Shown here piece after piece: positions 35,028 through 45,914 of a stretch of DNA of 59,463 bases. The position numbers and the translations under genes are program-made. Within the stretch, counting starts at the first letter, position 1, and each line of letters starts with the position of its first letter. The DNA lies in assembly GCF_001528745.1 (NCBI RefSeq), contig NZ_BCNS01000140.1, positions 1 to 59,463 of the forward strand, written 5' to 3'. The DNA is from Marinobacterium profundum. Lineage in GTDB: Bacteria > Pseudomonadota > Gammaproteobacteria > Pseudomonadales > Balneatricaceae. The notes under the pieces are model-generated. The model was given only the letters and a program-made list of their open reading frames with translations, made no database searches and had not been told where the DNA came from.

Positions 35028-37691
35028 TTACCCTGCTTTGGGCGCGTCAGCTGCTGGCGGGGGCTCTGTAATTCGGTGGTTGGACGTTGTACCGCTTGCC
35101 TGTGTACTTTTGAATAGCGCACCCCCCAGGCCACCGCTCACCAGCGCATTGACATCGGCGGCAACCAGCACGGGATCAACGCCACCCCAGGTGGCCAGAT
35201 AATGAGGCCGCCATTGGGGCGAAAACTTCTCCTTGAACGCCCGCAGCCCTTCAAAGTTGTAGAAGTGGCCGCCGAAGCGGGCGATGGCAAGGCCAAGGTG
35301 ATCCCACAAGCGCTTGTTGCGCGAACTGGCCAGGCCGATCAGCGGCGCCAAGCCGAGCGAGAATTCCTGATAGCTCTGGGCTTTGAGTTCCAGCATCAAG
35401 GACAGAAACAAAAATTCCATGGTTCCCGGCGGCGAGTCGTTTCTATGTCGCATCAAGTCAATGGTTGCACGGACGCGGGTGGCCGTCTGAAACAGGTTCG
35501 CAAAGGCTTGGATTCGTCCTTCGTGAGTGACAGTCGCGATCGGGAATCGTTGCAGGTATTCGCGGTCGAACCGTCCCAGAGAGAACGACTTTTCACGTGC
35601 GTTGCGCGTTGATAGCCACTCATCGGAGATCACAGCGAGTTCGTCGAGTACCTCAGTTGAATGCGGCGGGAGCCTGATCGCGAAAGTCAGCCCATAGCGT
35701 GTCGCACGGCTGAAAGTCTGTCGTAATCGCTTGCGTGAGGCGCCCTCGAGTGAGAGTGTCTCCAGCGGCACGACGGCCTCTTCGCCAAGCTTGCTCAATG
35801 AAAAGCCGAGATCAATGTAGCGCGTAAGCATATCCGGGCCTACCTGATAGAAACACGGCCGGTAATTATGCAAATCACCCAGGTCGATGAATTGATTGAT
35901 CAGACCCTGGAATGCGGCGGCGTTGCCAATTGGATCGCCCAGTGCAATAAGGCTGCGACCGCGTGGCGCGTACATGATGAACGCATCCTCGTTCTCCGAC
36001 ATCAAGACGTATTTGTCTCCCGTGAAGACGAAGCAGGCGTCTGCATCGTCCTGTTGGTCAATAATTTTTGCAACCTGAGCGCGGTCGAAGGGGGCGGTTC
36101 TGACGGGCGCGCTGCGAGCGGGGCGAAGTGCCAGCACCAGTAGCACGAAGAGGGCGGTGAACAAGCCGGTACCGTACAGCCGAAGAGAGCGTGAGAGTTG
36201 CTGATCGGCGGCAAACTGCCACCAGCGCTCGTGGTTATAGGCGGTGTCATCGTGCGCGAAGTTAATCAACAGAAAGGCGCTGAGCACGAGACCGCCGACC
36301 AGCAGCACCCACTCAGCCGAGAGTATATTGGTGGTCAGTTTCGACGAACGATAGAATTCGGAACGAGAAAGCCACAGTAAGGTAACAGCAAATACCATGA
36401 ATACCAGCAGGTCGATGTCTACGCGCTGGTAGGCAAGTGTCAATATGCCGAACAGCATCATGCCAAACACTATCCAGAACGCCCCCCGGATGCGACGTCT
36501 GAGTCCATTGGACAGGACAATCAAGGCGCCACCGACCACGCCCATGATCACGTTCGATACTTCGAAGAAATTCGAGGTGATCAGTGGCAGAATTTCCTCC
36601 ATGACATCGGCAGGAATCGGCAAAATTCCATTCAGTAGCAGCGCAGCACCGGTCAGAAATACCAGCGCCGAGAGTCCGAGTAACAGTGCAGGTTTCATGT
36701 CATCGAACAATGACAGCACAGGTAAGAACAGCGCCGAACGTCGAGCAGTGTCGCTGTGTCGAAGCAGGGGCCCGGACAGGCTCAGGATTACCAGAGCCAC
36801 TACAAAGGGCAGGAGGTAATAGATGGCACGATAGGCGAGCACGGCCGCAGCGACGCCTGGAACCTGGTCGGTACTCTGGGCAACACCTGCGATGATCACA
36901 CTGTCGAACACGCCTATACCACTGGGCACATGACTGATAACACCCGCCACCGCTGCGGCGGAAAATACAGCGATGAAGGTCGAATAGGGGAGGCTTGAAT
37001 CTGCTGGCAACAGTACATAGAGCGCAAGTCCGGCGAGGGCAATGTCGCCGACGGAAAACCCAAGTTGCGCGAGCAGCTCGGCAGGCTGTGGCAATCGGAT
37101 CTTATAGCGACCGATGCCGATGGCGCGTCCACGGACCGAAGCCCAGGCCAGTGTCACGACCAGTGCAACGAGTAACAGGACGCTGAACGTGCGCACTGCC
37201 GCGGGCGACAGGCTGACCACGGCGCTCAGCGCGGCCGGGTGATAAACAAGTGCGGCAAGACCGACAATGGTGACACCGGTGCCGAATGAGATAGCACAGA
37301 TTGTGGAGACGACAGCGATGTCCCTGGCATCCAATCCGAGGCCCTGATAGAAACGATGACGCACCGCACCACCTGACAGAACGGCAAGCCCCACTGTATT
37401 GCCGAGGGCGTAGGCGGTGAACGAGCCAAAGCCCAGTACGATCGGTGGAGCACTCTTGCCAATGTAACGCAGCGCCGACCAGTCATAGCCGACGAGGACG
37501 GCGTAGCCCAGAAAGGTTGCCCCCATCGCGACGATCAGCGTGGCGCGGGGGATGGCCGACAGTTGATTGAACACGGCGTGGATATCAACATCGAGCAGCA
37601 GTGCACGAACTGCGACAACACCCAGCGCGAAGACGACGAAAGCGAGGAGGCTGCCACTGTGTGTCTTTAGAATATGCTTGATAGGTTTCAT
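35028..37691 (-). CDS. mprF: MprF, aminoacyl-phosphatidylglycerol synthase/flippase
   Basis: MprF transfers lysine or alanine from tRNA to phosphatidylglycerol and flips the product, lowering surface charge and giving resistance to cationic peptides. The 887-residue protein has a long N-terminal part with about 13-14 spans (flippase) and a C-terminal DUF2156/GNAT-fold synthase from about 560, including DACFVFTGDKYVLMSENEDAFIMY and GNAAAFQGLINQF. AGGA lies nine bases before ATG 37691; an upstream in-frame ATG at 37748 adds 19 basic residues without support. The amino acid specificity cannot be read from sequence. Confidence 0.92.
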   Translation of the reverse strand: MKPIKHILKTHSGSLLAFVVFALGVVAVRALLLDVDIHAVFNQLSAIPRATLIVAMGATFLGYAVLVGYDWSALRYIGKSAPPIVLGFGSFTAYALGNTVGLAVLSGGAVRHRFYQGLGLDARDIAVVSTICAISFGTGVTIVGLAALVYHPAALSAVVSLSPAAVRTFSVLLLVALVVTLAWASVRGRAIGIGRYKIRLPQPAELLAQLGFSVGDIALAGLALYVLLPADSSLPYSTFIAVFSAAAVAGVISHVPSGIGVFDSVIIAGVAQSTDQVPGVAAAVLAYRAIYYLLPFVVALVILSLSGPLLRHSDTARRSALFLPVLSLFDDMKPALLLGLSALVFLTGAALLLNGILPIPADVMEEILPLITSNFFEVSNVIMGVVGGALIVLSNGLRRRIRGAFWIVFGMMLFGILTLAYQRVDIDLLVFMVFAVTLLWLSRSEFYRSSKLTTNILSAEWVLLVGGLVLSAFLLINFAHDDTAYNHERWWQFAADQQLSRSLRLYGTGLFTALFVLLVLALRPARSAPVRTAPFDRAQVAKIIDQQDDADACFVFTGDKYVLMSENEDAFIMYAPRGRSLIALGDPIGNAAAFQGLINQFIDLGDLHNYRPCFYQVGPDMLTRYIDLGFSLSKLGEEAVVPLETLSLEGASRKRLRQTFSRATRYGLTFAIRLPPHSTEVLDELAVISDEWLSTRNAREKSFSLGRFDREYLQRFPIATVTHEGRIQAFANLFQTATRVRATIDLMRHRNDSPPGTMEFLFLSLMLELKAQSYQEFSLGLAPLIGLASSRNKRLWDHLGLAIARFGGHFYNFEGLRAFKEKFSPQWRPHYLATWGGVDPVLVAADVNALVSGGLGGALFKSTQASGTTSNHRITEPPPAADAPKAG

Positions 37692-38063
37692 TGTGATCCT
37701 GCGATGGGAGCCTCGTCGTCGACGACCAAGGCGTTCGTGTTCAGGCAATGTCCGCTGATAGCGGGATTAGTCACTGTATCGACTGTATCAGGTGAGTTTC
37801 CTAGAGCAAAGAGGTGCCTGATGACCCATAAAACTCAGCCATTTTTAGCCGCCGGCGGGGCATTGGCGGTGTTCTGGCCGCGTGGCAGCCAAGCGTGGGC
37901 AATAGGACGCGCAGATCAAATCGGCTATTGAACTGGCAGCAGAATTTAACAGTGGCGCTGGCGGGCAATGCTGGCAAGCCAGGATTGCGGACATAAAAAA
38001 ACCCTGCCGAGGCAGGGTTTTTATCAGCTATAAACCTATCAGGTTAGTCGCTGGTTGTGCTGA
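37692..38063. other. Intergenic region between mprF and acnB
   Basis: It holds the upstream region of mprF and the acnB terminator (37996-38022). No gene is seen; a repeated GTATCGACTGTATCAGG-like stretch lies near 37777-37795. Confidence 0.6.
37996..38022 (-). terminator. Terminator downstream of acnB
   Basis: CCCTGCC (38002-38008) and GGCAGGG (38011-38017) flanked by A- and T-tracts form a short-loop hairpin that could work on both strands; acnB ends 42 bases away. Confidence 0.85.
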
Positions 38064-40661
38064 TCAGGCTTCGACGGTCGCAATCACGCTGGACGCGGAT
38101 TTGACGTACTTGTCCATCTCATGGAAGTTCAGGTAGCGGTAAATATCAGCAGACATGCTGTTGATACGCTGCGCGTACTCCATGTACTCATCAACGCTTG
38201 GCAGCTTGCCCATAACCGCTGCGATGGACGCCAGCTCTGCCGATGCCAGGTAGACATTGGCGCCGTTGCCCAGGCGGTTGGGGAAGTTACGAGTGGAGGT
38301 AGAGACTACCGTGGAGGCGTCTGCCACACGTGCCTGGTTACCCATGCACAGGGAGCAGCCCGGAGTTTCAATACGGGCGCCCGCGCGGCCGAAGATGTTG
38401 TAGTAACCTTCTTCGGTCAGCTGAGCGGCATCCATTTTGGTCGGCGGTGCAATCCACATGCGGGTTGGCAGGGACTGACCTGCGCTTTCCAGCAGCTTGC
38501 CGGCGGCACGGAAGTGACCAATGTTGGTCATGCAGGAGCCAACGAAGACTTCGTCGATCTTCTGACCGGCCACTTCAGACAGCAGGCGGGCATCGTCCGG
38601 ATCGTTAGGTGCACACAGGATGGGCTCCTTGATCTCGGCCAGATCGATTTCGATGATTTCTGCGTATTCGGCGTCGGCATCGGCACGCATCTGGCTTGGG
38701 TTGGCGAGCCATTCTTCCATTGCCTTGATACGACGGGAGATGGTGCGCACGTCACCGTAGCCTTCGGAGATCATCCACTTGAGCATGACAACGTTGGACT
38801 GCAGGTACTGGGCAACAGACGCATCAGACAGGGTGATGGTGCAGCCGGCAGCAGAACGTTCTGCAGAGGCGTCGGACAGCTCGAAGGCCTGCTCGACGGT
38901 CAGATCTTCCAGACCTTCGATTTCCAGTACACGACCGGAGAAGGCGTTGATCTTGCCCGCTTTGGCCACGGTCAGCAGACCCTGCTTGATACCGTAGTAA
39001 GGAATGGCGTGAACCAGATCGCGCAGAGTGATGCCCGGCTGCATTTCGCCTTTGAAGCGCACCAGAATCGATTCAGGCATATCCAGCGGCATAACACCGG
39101 TGGCAGCAGCGAAGGCTACCAGGCCGGAGCCGGCCGGGAAGGAAATGCCCATCGGGAAACGGGTGTGGGAGTCACCACCGGTGCCGACGGTATCCGGCAG
39201 CAGCATGCGGTTCAGCCAGGAGTGGATAACACCATCGCCCGGACGTAGGGAAACACCGCCGCGGTTCATGATGAAGTCCGGCAGGGTGTGGTGGGTGTTG
39301 ACGTCAATCGGCTTGGGGTAAGCCGAGGTGTGACAGAACGACTGCATGGTCAGATCGGCGGAGAAGCCCAGGCATGCCAGGTCTTTCAGCTCGTCACGGG
39401 TCATGGGGCCAGTGGTGTCCTGGGAGCCGACGGTGGTCATCTTGGGTTCGCAGTACATGCCAGGGCGCACGCCGTCGAGGTTGCAGGCCTTGCCAACCAT
39501 CTTCTGCGCCAGGGTGTAACCCTTGTTGCTGTCAGCGGGCTGTTCCGGCTTGCGGAACAGGTCGGCCGGCGCCAGACCCAGTGCCTGACGGGCACGGTCA
39601 GTCAGACCACGACCGATGATCAGCGGAATACGGCCGCCTGCGCGTACTTCGTCCAGCAGGACCTGAGTCTTGAGGCCGAAACGACCCAGTTCTTCGCCCG
39701 TTTCGTGGTTTTTGACGACGCCTTCATAGGGATAAACGTCGATCACGTCGCCCATGTTCAGCTTGTCGACAGGCATTTCGATCGGCAGAGCGCCGGCATC
39801 TTCCATGGTGTTGTAGAAGATAGGGGCAATCTTGTTGCCGAAGCAGTAGCCGCCCGCGCGCTTGTTCGGCACGTGGGGGATGTCGTCACCGAAGAACCAG
39901 AGTACGGAGTTGGTGGCGGACTTGCGCGAAGAACCGGTACCGACCACATCGCCAACGTAGGCGACGGGGAAGCCCTTGGCCTTGACAGCGTCGATCTGGG
40001 GCAGCGGGCCGGTCTCGCCCTGCTTGACAGGTTCGATGCCTTCGCGGGCCATCTTCAGCATGGCATTGGCATGCAGTGGGATGTCCGGGCGCGACCAGGC
40101 ATCCGGTGCCGGAGACAGGTCATCGGTGTTGGTTTCGCCGGTCACCTTGAATACGGCGACGGTGATTTTCTCAGCGACTTCAGGCTTGCTGGTGAACCAT
40201 TCGCCGTCAGCCCAGGACTGCAGTACCTGCTTGGCAAATACGTTGCCAGCTTCGGCTTTGTCCTGCACATCGTGGAATGCATCAAACATCAGCAGGGTGT
40301 GGGACAGCGCCTTGGCAGCAGTAGCGCCCAGAGCTTCGTTGTCCAGGCAGGCGATCAGCGGCTGGATGTTGTAGCCGCCGAGCATGGTGCCCAGCAGTTC
40401 GGTTGCCTTGGTCGCGTCGATCAGCGGAGAAGAGGCTTCTCCGGTGGTGATGGCGGCCAGGAAGCCTGCTTTAACATAAGCAGCCTGGTCAACACCTGCG
40501 GGAACACGGTCGCTGAGCAGTGCCAGCAGTGTTTCTTCTTCACCGGCAGGGGGGGCTTTTAGCAGTTCAATCAGGGCTGCGGTCTGTTCCGGATCCAGGG
40601 GCTTCGGCGGAATGCCTTCCTGGGCGCGTTCTTCTACATGTTTGCGATATGCTTCAAGCAC
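38064..40661 (-). CDS. acnB: Aconitate hydratase B
   Basis: AcnB isomerises citrate to isocitrate in the TCA cycle and, without its iron-sulfur cluster, binds mRNA. The GTG at 40661 gives [16 protein letters not shown] and exactly 865 residues, the E. coli length, with GAGGG seven bases upstream; an in-frame ATG 13 codons earlier (40700) is less likely. The HEAT-like N-terminal domain, [10 protein letters not shown] and the cluster cysteines ([26 protein letters not shown]) are visible. Confidence 0.97.
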   Translation of the reverse strand: MLEAYRKHVEERAQEGIPPKPLDPEQTAALIELLKAPPAGEEETLLALLSDRVPAGVDQAAYVKAGFLAAITTGEASSPLIDATKATELLGTMLGGYNIQPLIACLDNEALGATAAKALSHTLLMFDAFHDVQDKAEAGNVFAKQVLQSWADGEWFTSKPEVAEKITVAVFKVTGETNTDDLSPAPDAWSRPDIPLHANAMLKMAREGIEPVKQGETGPLPQIDAVKAKGFPVAYVGDVVGTGSSRKSATNSVLWFFGDDIPHVPNKRAGGYCFGNKIAPIFYNTMEDAGALPIEMPVDKLNMGDVIDVYPYEGVVKNHETGEELGRFGLKTQVLLDEVRAGGRIPLIIGRGLTDRARQALGLAPADLFRKPEQPADSNKGYTLAQKMVGKACNLDGVRPGMYCEPKMTTVGSQDTTGPMTRDELKDLACLGFSADLTMQSFCHTSAYPKPIDVNTHHTLPDFIMNRGGVSLRPGDGVIHSWLNRMLLPDTVGTGGDSHTRFPMGISFPAGSGLVAFAAATGVMPLDMPESILVRFKGEMQPGITLRDLVHAIPYYGIKQGLLTVAKAGKINAFSGRVLEIEGLEDLTVEQAFELSDASAERSAAGCTITLSDASVAQYLQSNVVMLKWMISEGYGDVRTISRRIKAMEEWLANPSQMRADADAEYAEIIEIDLAEIKEPILCAPNDPDDARLLSEVAGQKIDEVFVGSCMTNIGHFRAAGKLLESAGQSLPTRMWIAPPTKMDAAQLTEEGYYNIFGRAGARIETPGCSLCMGNQARVADASTVVSTSTRNFPNRLGNGANVYLASAELASIAAVMGKLPSVDEYMEYAQRINSMSADIYRYLNFHEMDKYVKSASSVIATVEA

Positions 40662-41120
40662 GATATAGCCCTCATCAGTTGTCGCTTCTGCCAAGACCAT
40701 TAATTAGTACGTCTGGTAATGCGGCCTTGGCGGTGTGTCGACTCGCTTTCGATTGTTCATTGGCGGGCGCTATTTTAACGCAATGCGCATCCCAAGTTAA
40801 GATGTGTCGACAATCTGAGGTCTGCGACCAAGGCCGTATAAGCATGCTAAAAATAGGCTTATTAATAGATATATCATATAGTTATATATGACTTCTAACA
40901 GTCTATGTTAAACATTTAGCCTGCCTATAGTGGGTCTCGCCTGAGATCATATCAATGACTTAGCGCTGACTGTGCCGAGCTTTCAGTACACAGGTCGGGT
41001 CTATATGGCGACTGTGACAGGAAGATGATGGGGTAGATGCCGGGTTTACTGGCGCTGATTGAGTCCCGCAGTGCCCACTTTTATATGAGTGAGCTCTGCG
41101 GGGGCAAGCACAAAAGGCCG
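40662..41120. other. Intergenic region with acnB promoter
   Basis: The acnB promoter candidate lies at 40772-40800. A very AT-rich tract follows at about 40850-40915. I see no gene. Confidence 0.55.
40772..40800 (-). promoter_or_regulatory. Candidate acnB promoter
   Basis: On the minus strand TTAACT (40795-40800) and TAAAAT (40772-40777) are 17 bases apart, about 110 bases before the acnB start. Confidence 0.45.
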
Positions 41121-42248
41121 TTACAACACCTGGTTTAGCGCCTGCTCCAGAGTGGCAACGGTGCCTTCGGGGTTGTGCAGTTTGTCCAGTCCAAAGAGGC
41201 CGAGACGGAAGGTCTGGAAGTCTTCGGGCTCATCACACATCAGCGGTACGCCGGCGGCGATTTGCAAACCTTCTGCAAGGAATTTGCTGCCGGTCTGGAT
41301 GCCTTTGTCCCGGGTATAACTGACAACAACGCCGGGTGCCTGAAAGCCTGGTGCTGCGACACTGGCAAAGCCCTTGCGTTCGAGCAGGGCGCGTACCCGC
41401 AAACCCAGTTCGATCTGTTCCTCGCGCACATCGGCAAAGCCATAGTCACGGGTTTCCTGCATCACATCGCGCAGGCGGGTCAGGGCGTCTGTCGGCATGG
41501 TAGCGTGGTAGGCATGGGCGCCGCCTTCGTAGGCTTCCATGATCTGCAGCCATTTGCGCAGATCGCAGGCAAAGCTGGTGCTGCTGGTGTTTTCGATATG
41601 ACCGCGAGCGGCTTCACTCAGCATCACCATGGCGCAGCAGGGCGATCCGCTCCAGCCTTTTTGCGGCGCGCTGATCAGGACATCAACGCCTGTGACCTGC
41701 ATGTCGAGCCAGAGGGTGCCGGAGGCGATGCAGTCGATCACCAGCAGGCCGCCAACTTCGTGCACGGCATCGGCCAGGGCGCGAATATAGTGATCGGGCA
41801 GAAGCATGCCGGAGGAAGTCTCGACGTGGGGCGCAAACACCAGGGCGGGCTTCTCGGCCTGAATGGCCGCGACCACCTCATCAATGGGCGCCGGTGCAAA
41901 GGCTGACTCTGGCGCTGTATCAGTGCGTCGGGCCTTGAATACCAGTGATTCTGAAGGGATATCACCCATCTCGAAGATCTGGGTCCAGCGATAACTGAAC
42001 CAGCCATTGCGCACCACCAGACATTTCTGGCCAGTGGCGAACTGACGTGCCACCGCTTCCATGCCAAAGGTGCCGCTGCCTGGAACAATAATCGCCGAGT
42101 GGGCGTTGTAGACTTCTTTCAGGGTGCTTGATATGTCTTGCATTACGCCCTGGAAGGAACGCGACATATGGTTCAGTGACCGGTCGGTATAGACCACCGA
42201 GTATTCGAGCAATCCGTCTGGATCAACATCGGGCAAAAGTCCGGGCAT
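41121..42248 (-). CDS. Class V PLP-dependent aminotransferase
   Basis: A 375-residue fold-type I enzyme of the alanine-glyoxylate/serine-pyruvate aminotransferase group. PLP lysine is in LISAPQKGWSGSP; PGSGTFGMEA near residue 50 and HVETSSGMLLP are family landmarks. AAGGAGA eight bases before ATG 42248 fixes the start; a longer frame adds ten residues upstream of it. The amino donor and acceptor cannot be deduced; 2-aminoethylphosphonate- or serine-using relatives remain possible. It is divergent from the RND pump gene. Confidence 0.85.
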   Translation of the reverse strand: MPGLLPDVDPDGLLEYSVVYTDRSLNHMSRSFQGVMQDISSTLKEVYNAHSAIIVPGSGTFGMEAVARQFATGQKCLVVRNGWFSYRWTQIFEMGDIPSESLVFKARRTDTAPESAFAPAPIDEVVAAIQAEKPALVFAPHVETSSGMLLPDHYIRALADAVHEVGGLLVIDCIASGTLWLDMQVTGVDVLISAPQKGWSGSPCCAMVMLSEAARGHIENTSSTSFACDLRKWLQIMEAYEGGAHAYHATMPTDALTRLRDVMQETRDYGFADVREEQIELGLRVRALLERKGFASVAAPGFQAPGVVVSYTRDKGIQTGSKFLAEGLQIAAGVPLMCDEPEDFQTFRLGLFGLDKLHNPEGTVATLEQALNQVL

Positions 42249-42525
42249 GCTTTTCTCCTTAAAAGTAACTGCGTTCACAGGCTCGACTGTGCATCTGGCT
42301 GAGTGCCTTGCTGTGAGACTTTAGTACCGCGCTGCAAACCTGTGGTTTTATTTTACGAACAGGTTGCGGGCAGAAACTGCTTGCGTATGACGCAGGCAGC
42401 TCGCGGGCGCAGACCCAAGCAGCCTAGCAGATACTCCGGGGCGAGGTTTAGTACCAGTTTGACTCCGATACAAAGGACGTTGGCTGTATGGGTAACGTTT
42501 TGGCCGGTGCGGCCATGGGGCTCAC

Positions 42526-42555
42526 TTGACATTAAACCAACCGGTATGTTTAGAT
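42526..42555 (+). promoter_or_regulatory. RND pump promoter
   Basis: TTGACA (42526-42531) is followed after 17-18 bases by TTTAGAT, with the first operator lying in the spacer, a layout suited to repression. Confidence 0.6.
42534..42551. promoter_or_regulatory. Operator copy 1 for TetR regulator
   Basis: AAACCAACCGGTATGTTT is an imperfect palindrome (AAAC, ACCGGT, GTTT) in the promoter spacer, related to the perfect site downstream. Confidence 0.6.
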
Positions 42556-42560
42556 TCACC

Positions 42561-42580
42561 CGCATACCGATCGGTATGCG
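42561..42580. promoter_or_regulatory. Perfect 20-base palindrome, TetR operator
   Basis: CGCATACCGATCGGTATGCG is a perfect palindrome, 105 bases before the pump start codon and just after the -10 element. A related half-palindrome lies upstream of tetR. Confidence 0.75.
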
Positions 42581-42684
42581 CAGAGTCGGGTTCGCCGCAC
42601 TCGCTGTACCGTTGCAATGCCAGTTGTGCTGAGCGCCAGACCCGCAGGGGTGTGCAACTGACCAAACCTTGGATAGGGCTTACC

Positions 42685-45600
42685 ATGAATTTGTCGAAAT
42701 TCTTTATCGACCGACCGGTGTTTGCCGGCGTACTGTCGGTGCTGATTTTTCTTGCGGGCCTGTTGGCCGTGTTTCAGCTGCCGGTCTCGGAATACCCGGA
42801 GGTTACGCCGCCGTCGATCGTGGTGAGTGCCAGTTTTCCCGGTGCCAACCCCAAGGTGATCGCCGAAACTGTGGCTACGCCGCTGGAGGAGCAGATCAAC
42901 GGCGTGGAGAACATGCTGTATCTGTATTCCCAGTCCACCACCGACGGGCGCATGACCCTGACGGTGACCTTTGAGATCGGTACTGATCCGGATCTGGCCC
43001 AACAGCTGGTTCAGAACCGTGTTTCTCAGGCGCTGCCCCGTTTGCCTGAGGTGACGCGCCAGCTCGGTGTGACAACGACCAAGAGCAACCCGGATCTCAC
43101 CATGGTGGTGCATCTGACGTCGCCGAATGACCGCTACGACATGCTGTATCTGCGCAATTATGCGGTGCTGAATATCAAGGATGAGCTGGCGCGCATTAAA
43201 GGTGTGGGGCAGGTACGGCTGTTTGGTTCTGGTGACTACGCCATGCGCCTGTGGCTGAATCCCGAAAAGATCGCCGAGCGCAATCTGACGGCGGCGGATG
43301 TGATCAACGCTGTGCGCGAGCAGAATGTGCAGGTGGCTGCGGGCATGATCGGTGGCGCACCCTATGCTGATGTATCCCAGCTGCAGTTGCCGGTAAATGC
43401 CAGAGGCCGTCTTGAAAGTCCTGAAGCCTTTAACGACATTATCATTCGTACCAGCGCGCAGGGGCAGGTCACGCGGTTGCGCGATGTCGCCCGCGTTGAG
43501 CTCGGTGCTTCGGAATATGCGCTGCGCTCGCTGCTGAACAACAAGGATGCGGTGGCGGTTCCTATTTTTGCCGCCCCCGGTGCCAATGCGCTGAACATCT
43601 CCCGCGATGTTCGGGCGACCATGGCCGCGCTGAAGAAAAATTTCCCCGATGGCGTGGATTTTGACGTGGCGTACGACCCCACGGTTTTTGTGCAGGGCTC
43701 GATCAATGCGGTCATAAAGACCCTGCTTGAAGCCGTTGGGCTGGTTGTGCTGGTGGTGGTGGTATTCCTGCAGTCCTGGCGTGCGTCTGTTATTCCATTG
43801 CTGGCGGTGCCGGTGTCTATCGTGGGTACCTTTGCGCTGATGCACCTGTTCGGATTTTCCATCAACGTGCTGACTCTGTTCGGGTTGATTCTGGCCATCG
43901 GCATAGTGGTGGACGATGCGATCATCGTGGTCGAGAACGTGGAGCGCAACATATCCGATGGCCTGGCGCCGCGGGATGCCACCATCAAGGCCATGCGCGA
44001 GGTGACTGGCCCGATTGTGGCGACGACGCTGGTGCTGCTTGCCGTGTTCGTGCCTATCGCCATGATCAGCGGTCTGACCGGACAGTTTTACCGCCAGTTC
44101 GCCCTGACCATTGCGATTTCAACGGTCATTTCAGCGATCAATTCCCTGACGCTTAGCCCCGCGCTGGCACGGCTGCTGCTAAAGCCCGCGGGCGAGGACA
44201 ACGACTGGCTGACGCGCTTGATGAACCGACTGTTCGGGGGCTTTTTCCGCCTGTTTAACCGTTTCTTCAGTCGTTCCTCCGATGGCTACGCCAGGGGCGT
44301 CGGTGGGGTTGTGCGTCGCAAGGGGCTGGGCATGTTCGCCTATGTTCTGTTGCTGGGCGCTACCTACGGTCTCTTTCAGACCGTGCCGGCGGGCTTTGTG
44401 CCGACCCAGGACAAACAGTATCTGGTCAGCTTTACTCAGTTGCCGGACGGCGCCACCCTGGATCGCACCGAAGGCGTGATTCGCGAGATGAGCGATATCG
44501 CCCTCAATACACCGGGCGTTGCCGGTGCCGTGGCTTTCCCGGGCCTGTCGATCAATGGTTTCACCAACAGCCCGAGCGCCGGTATCGTCTTCGTGACCCT
44601 GGACGATTTTGACAAGCGTACCGACCCTGCGCTGTCGGCGTTCGCCATCAGTCAGCAGTTGCAGCAACAGTACAACGGTATCGAAGAGGGTTTTATCGCC
44701 ATATTCCCGCCCCCACCTGTGCCGGGGCTCGGAACCATTGGCGGTTTCAAGCTGCAGATAGAAGACCGTACCGATCAGGGCTACGAAGCGCTGCAAAAGG
44801 TGCTGGACGAGGTGCAGGCCAAGGCGCGTTCGGCGCCGGAACTGGTCGGTGTCTTTTCGAGCTACAAGATCAATGTACCGCAGCTGTATGTGGATCTGGA
44901 TCGAACCCGTGCCAAGCAGCTGGGCCTGAATATCAGTGAAGTCTTCGACACAATGCAGACCTATCTTGGGTCTATCTATGTGAATGATTTCAATCAGTTC
45001 GGACGTACTTATCAGGTTATCGCTCAGGCTGACAAGTCGTTCCGGGATTCACCCGATGATATACTGCGCCTCAAGGTGCGTAACAATGAGGGCGAGATGG
45101 TTCCCCTGGGTGCGGTGATCCGCATCAGTGAAACCTTCGGCCCGGAAGCGGCCCAGCGTCATAATGCCTTTCGGGCAGCTGATTTGAACGGCAGTGCGGC
45201 GCCTGGATATTCATCCGGTGAGGCCCAGGCGGCAATTACCCGCATTCTGGAAGAAACCTTGCCCGCTGGCATGCAGTTCGAATGGACGGAGCTGACCTAT
45301 CAGCAGATCCTGGCAGGCGACACCACGGCCCTGGTGATTCCGCTGGTCATACTGCTGGTGTTTTTGGTGCTGGCGGCACAGTACGAAAGCTTGCTGCTGC
45401 CGCTGTCCATCGTGCTGATCATCCCCATGAGCATGCTGTCGGCGCTGGTGGGCGTGTGGCTCAGTGATGGCGATAACAACATTTTCACTCAGATCAGTCT
45501 GTTCGTGCTGATGGGGCTGGCAACCAAAAACGCGATACTGATCGTGGAGTTTGCACGCGAACTGGAGCATCAGGGGCGTAGCGTTGTTGAGGCGGCCATC

Positions 45601-45834
45601 GAGGCCAGCCGGTTGCGCCTGCGGCCGATCCTGATGACGTCCTTTGCCTTTATCATGGGGGTGTTGCCGATGGCGCTCTCCACCGGTGCGGGGGCCGAGA
45701 TGCGCAACGCCATGGGGATCGCTGTTTTTGCAGGCATGTTGGGGGTCACGCTCTTTGGCCTGATTCTCACGCCGGTGTTCTATGTGTTGTTGCGTAACCT
45801 GCGGGTACGTCCCAAGGCTGATGTCAGCACTTAG
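42685..45834 (+). CDS. RND efflux pump inner-membrane transporter (AcrB/HAE1)
   Basis: A 1049-residue proton-driven exporter, the same length as E. coli AcrB. ATG 42685 gives the family start NLSKFFIDRPVFAGVLSVLI; the open frame back to 42526 covers the promoter and is not coding. Twelve spans, two large periplasmic loops, the proton-relay Asp pair in IVVDDAIIVVENVER and the relay Lys in GLATKNAILIVEFA are visible. No membrane-fusion protein or outer-membrane channel gene is next to it, unlike most acrAB-type operons. A tetR gene follows on the same strand. Confidence 0.93.
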   Translation: MNLSKFFIDRPVFAGVLSVLIFLAGLLAVFQLPVSEYPEVTPPSIVVSASFPGANPKVIAETVATPLEEQINGVENMLYLYSQSTTDGRMTLTVTFEIGTDPDLAQQLVQNRVSQALPRLPEVTRQLGVTTTKSNPDLTMVVHLTSPNDRYDMLYLRNYAVLNIKDELARIKGVGQVRLFGSGDYAMRLWLNPEKIAERNLTAADVINAVREQNVQVAAGMIGGAPYADVSQLQLPVNARGRLESPEAFNDIIIRTSAQGQVTRLRDVARVELGASEYALRSLLNNKDAVAVPIFAAPGANALNISRDVRATMAALKKNFPDGVDFDVAYDPTVFVQGSINAVIKTLLEAVGLVVLVVVVFLQSWRASVIPLLAVPVSIVGTFALMHLFGFSINVLTLFGLILAIGIVVDDAIIVVENVERNISDGLAPRDATIKAMREVTGPIVATTLVLLAVFVPIAMISGLTGQFYRQFALTIAISTVISAINSLTLSPALARLLLKPAGEDNDWLTRLMNRLFGGFFRLFNRFFSRSSDGYARGVGGVVRRKGLGMFAYVLLLGATYGLFQTVPAGFVPTQDKQYLVSFTQLPDGATLDRTEGVIREMSDIALNTPGVAGAVAFPGLSINGFTNSPSAGIVFVTLDDFDKRTDPALSAFAISQQLQQQYNGIEEGFIAIFPPPPVPGLGTIGGFKLQIEDRTDQGYEALQKVLDEVQAKARSAPELVGVFSSYKINVPQLYVDLDRTRAKQLGLNISEVFDTMQTYLGSIYVNDFNQFGRTYQVIAQADKSFRDSPDDILRLKVRNNEGEMVPLGAVIRISETFGPEAAQRHNAFRAADLNGSAAPGYSSGEAQAAITRILEETLPAGMQFEWTELTYQQILAGDTTALVIPLVILLVFLVLAAQYESLLLPLSIVLIIPMSMLSALVGVWLSDGDNNIFTQISLFVLMGLATKNAILIVEFARELEHQGRSVVEAAIEASRLRLRPILMTSFAFIMGVLPMALSTGAGAEMRNAMGIAVFAGMLGVTLFGLILTPVFYVLLRNLRVRPKADVST

Positions 45835-45914
45835 CAGCTTGCTGGCAGACGCCTGATCTCGGCGGCCGGCAGCGGCTTTCGTTGTCGGTCTAAAAACCCT
45901 GCATGGCTTGTGGA

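Larger units (their letters stand above)
42249..42684. other. Divergent regulatory region of RND pump
   Basis: It holds the pump promoter (42526-42555) and two palindromic operators (42534-42551 and 42561-42580). I see no gene in the remainder. Confidence 0.7.

Noticed and set aside
39288-40562. 424-codon open frame on the plus strand
   Set aside because: It is antisense to acnB, whose 865-residue product is certain. Long shadow frames are common opposite high-GC genes, and its sequence has no family features.
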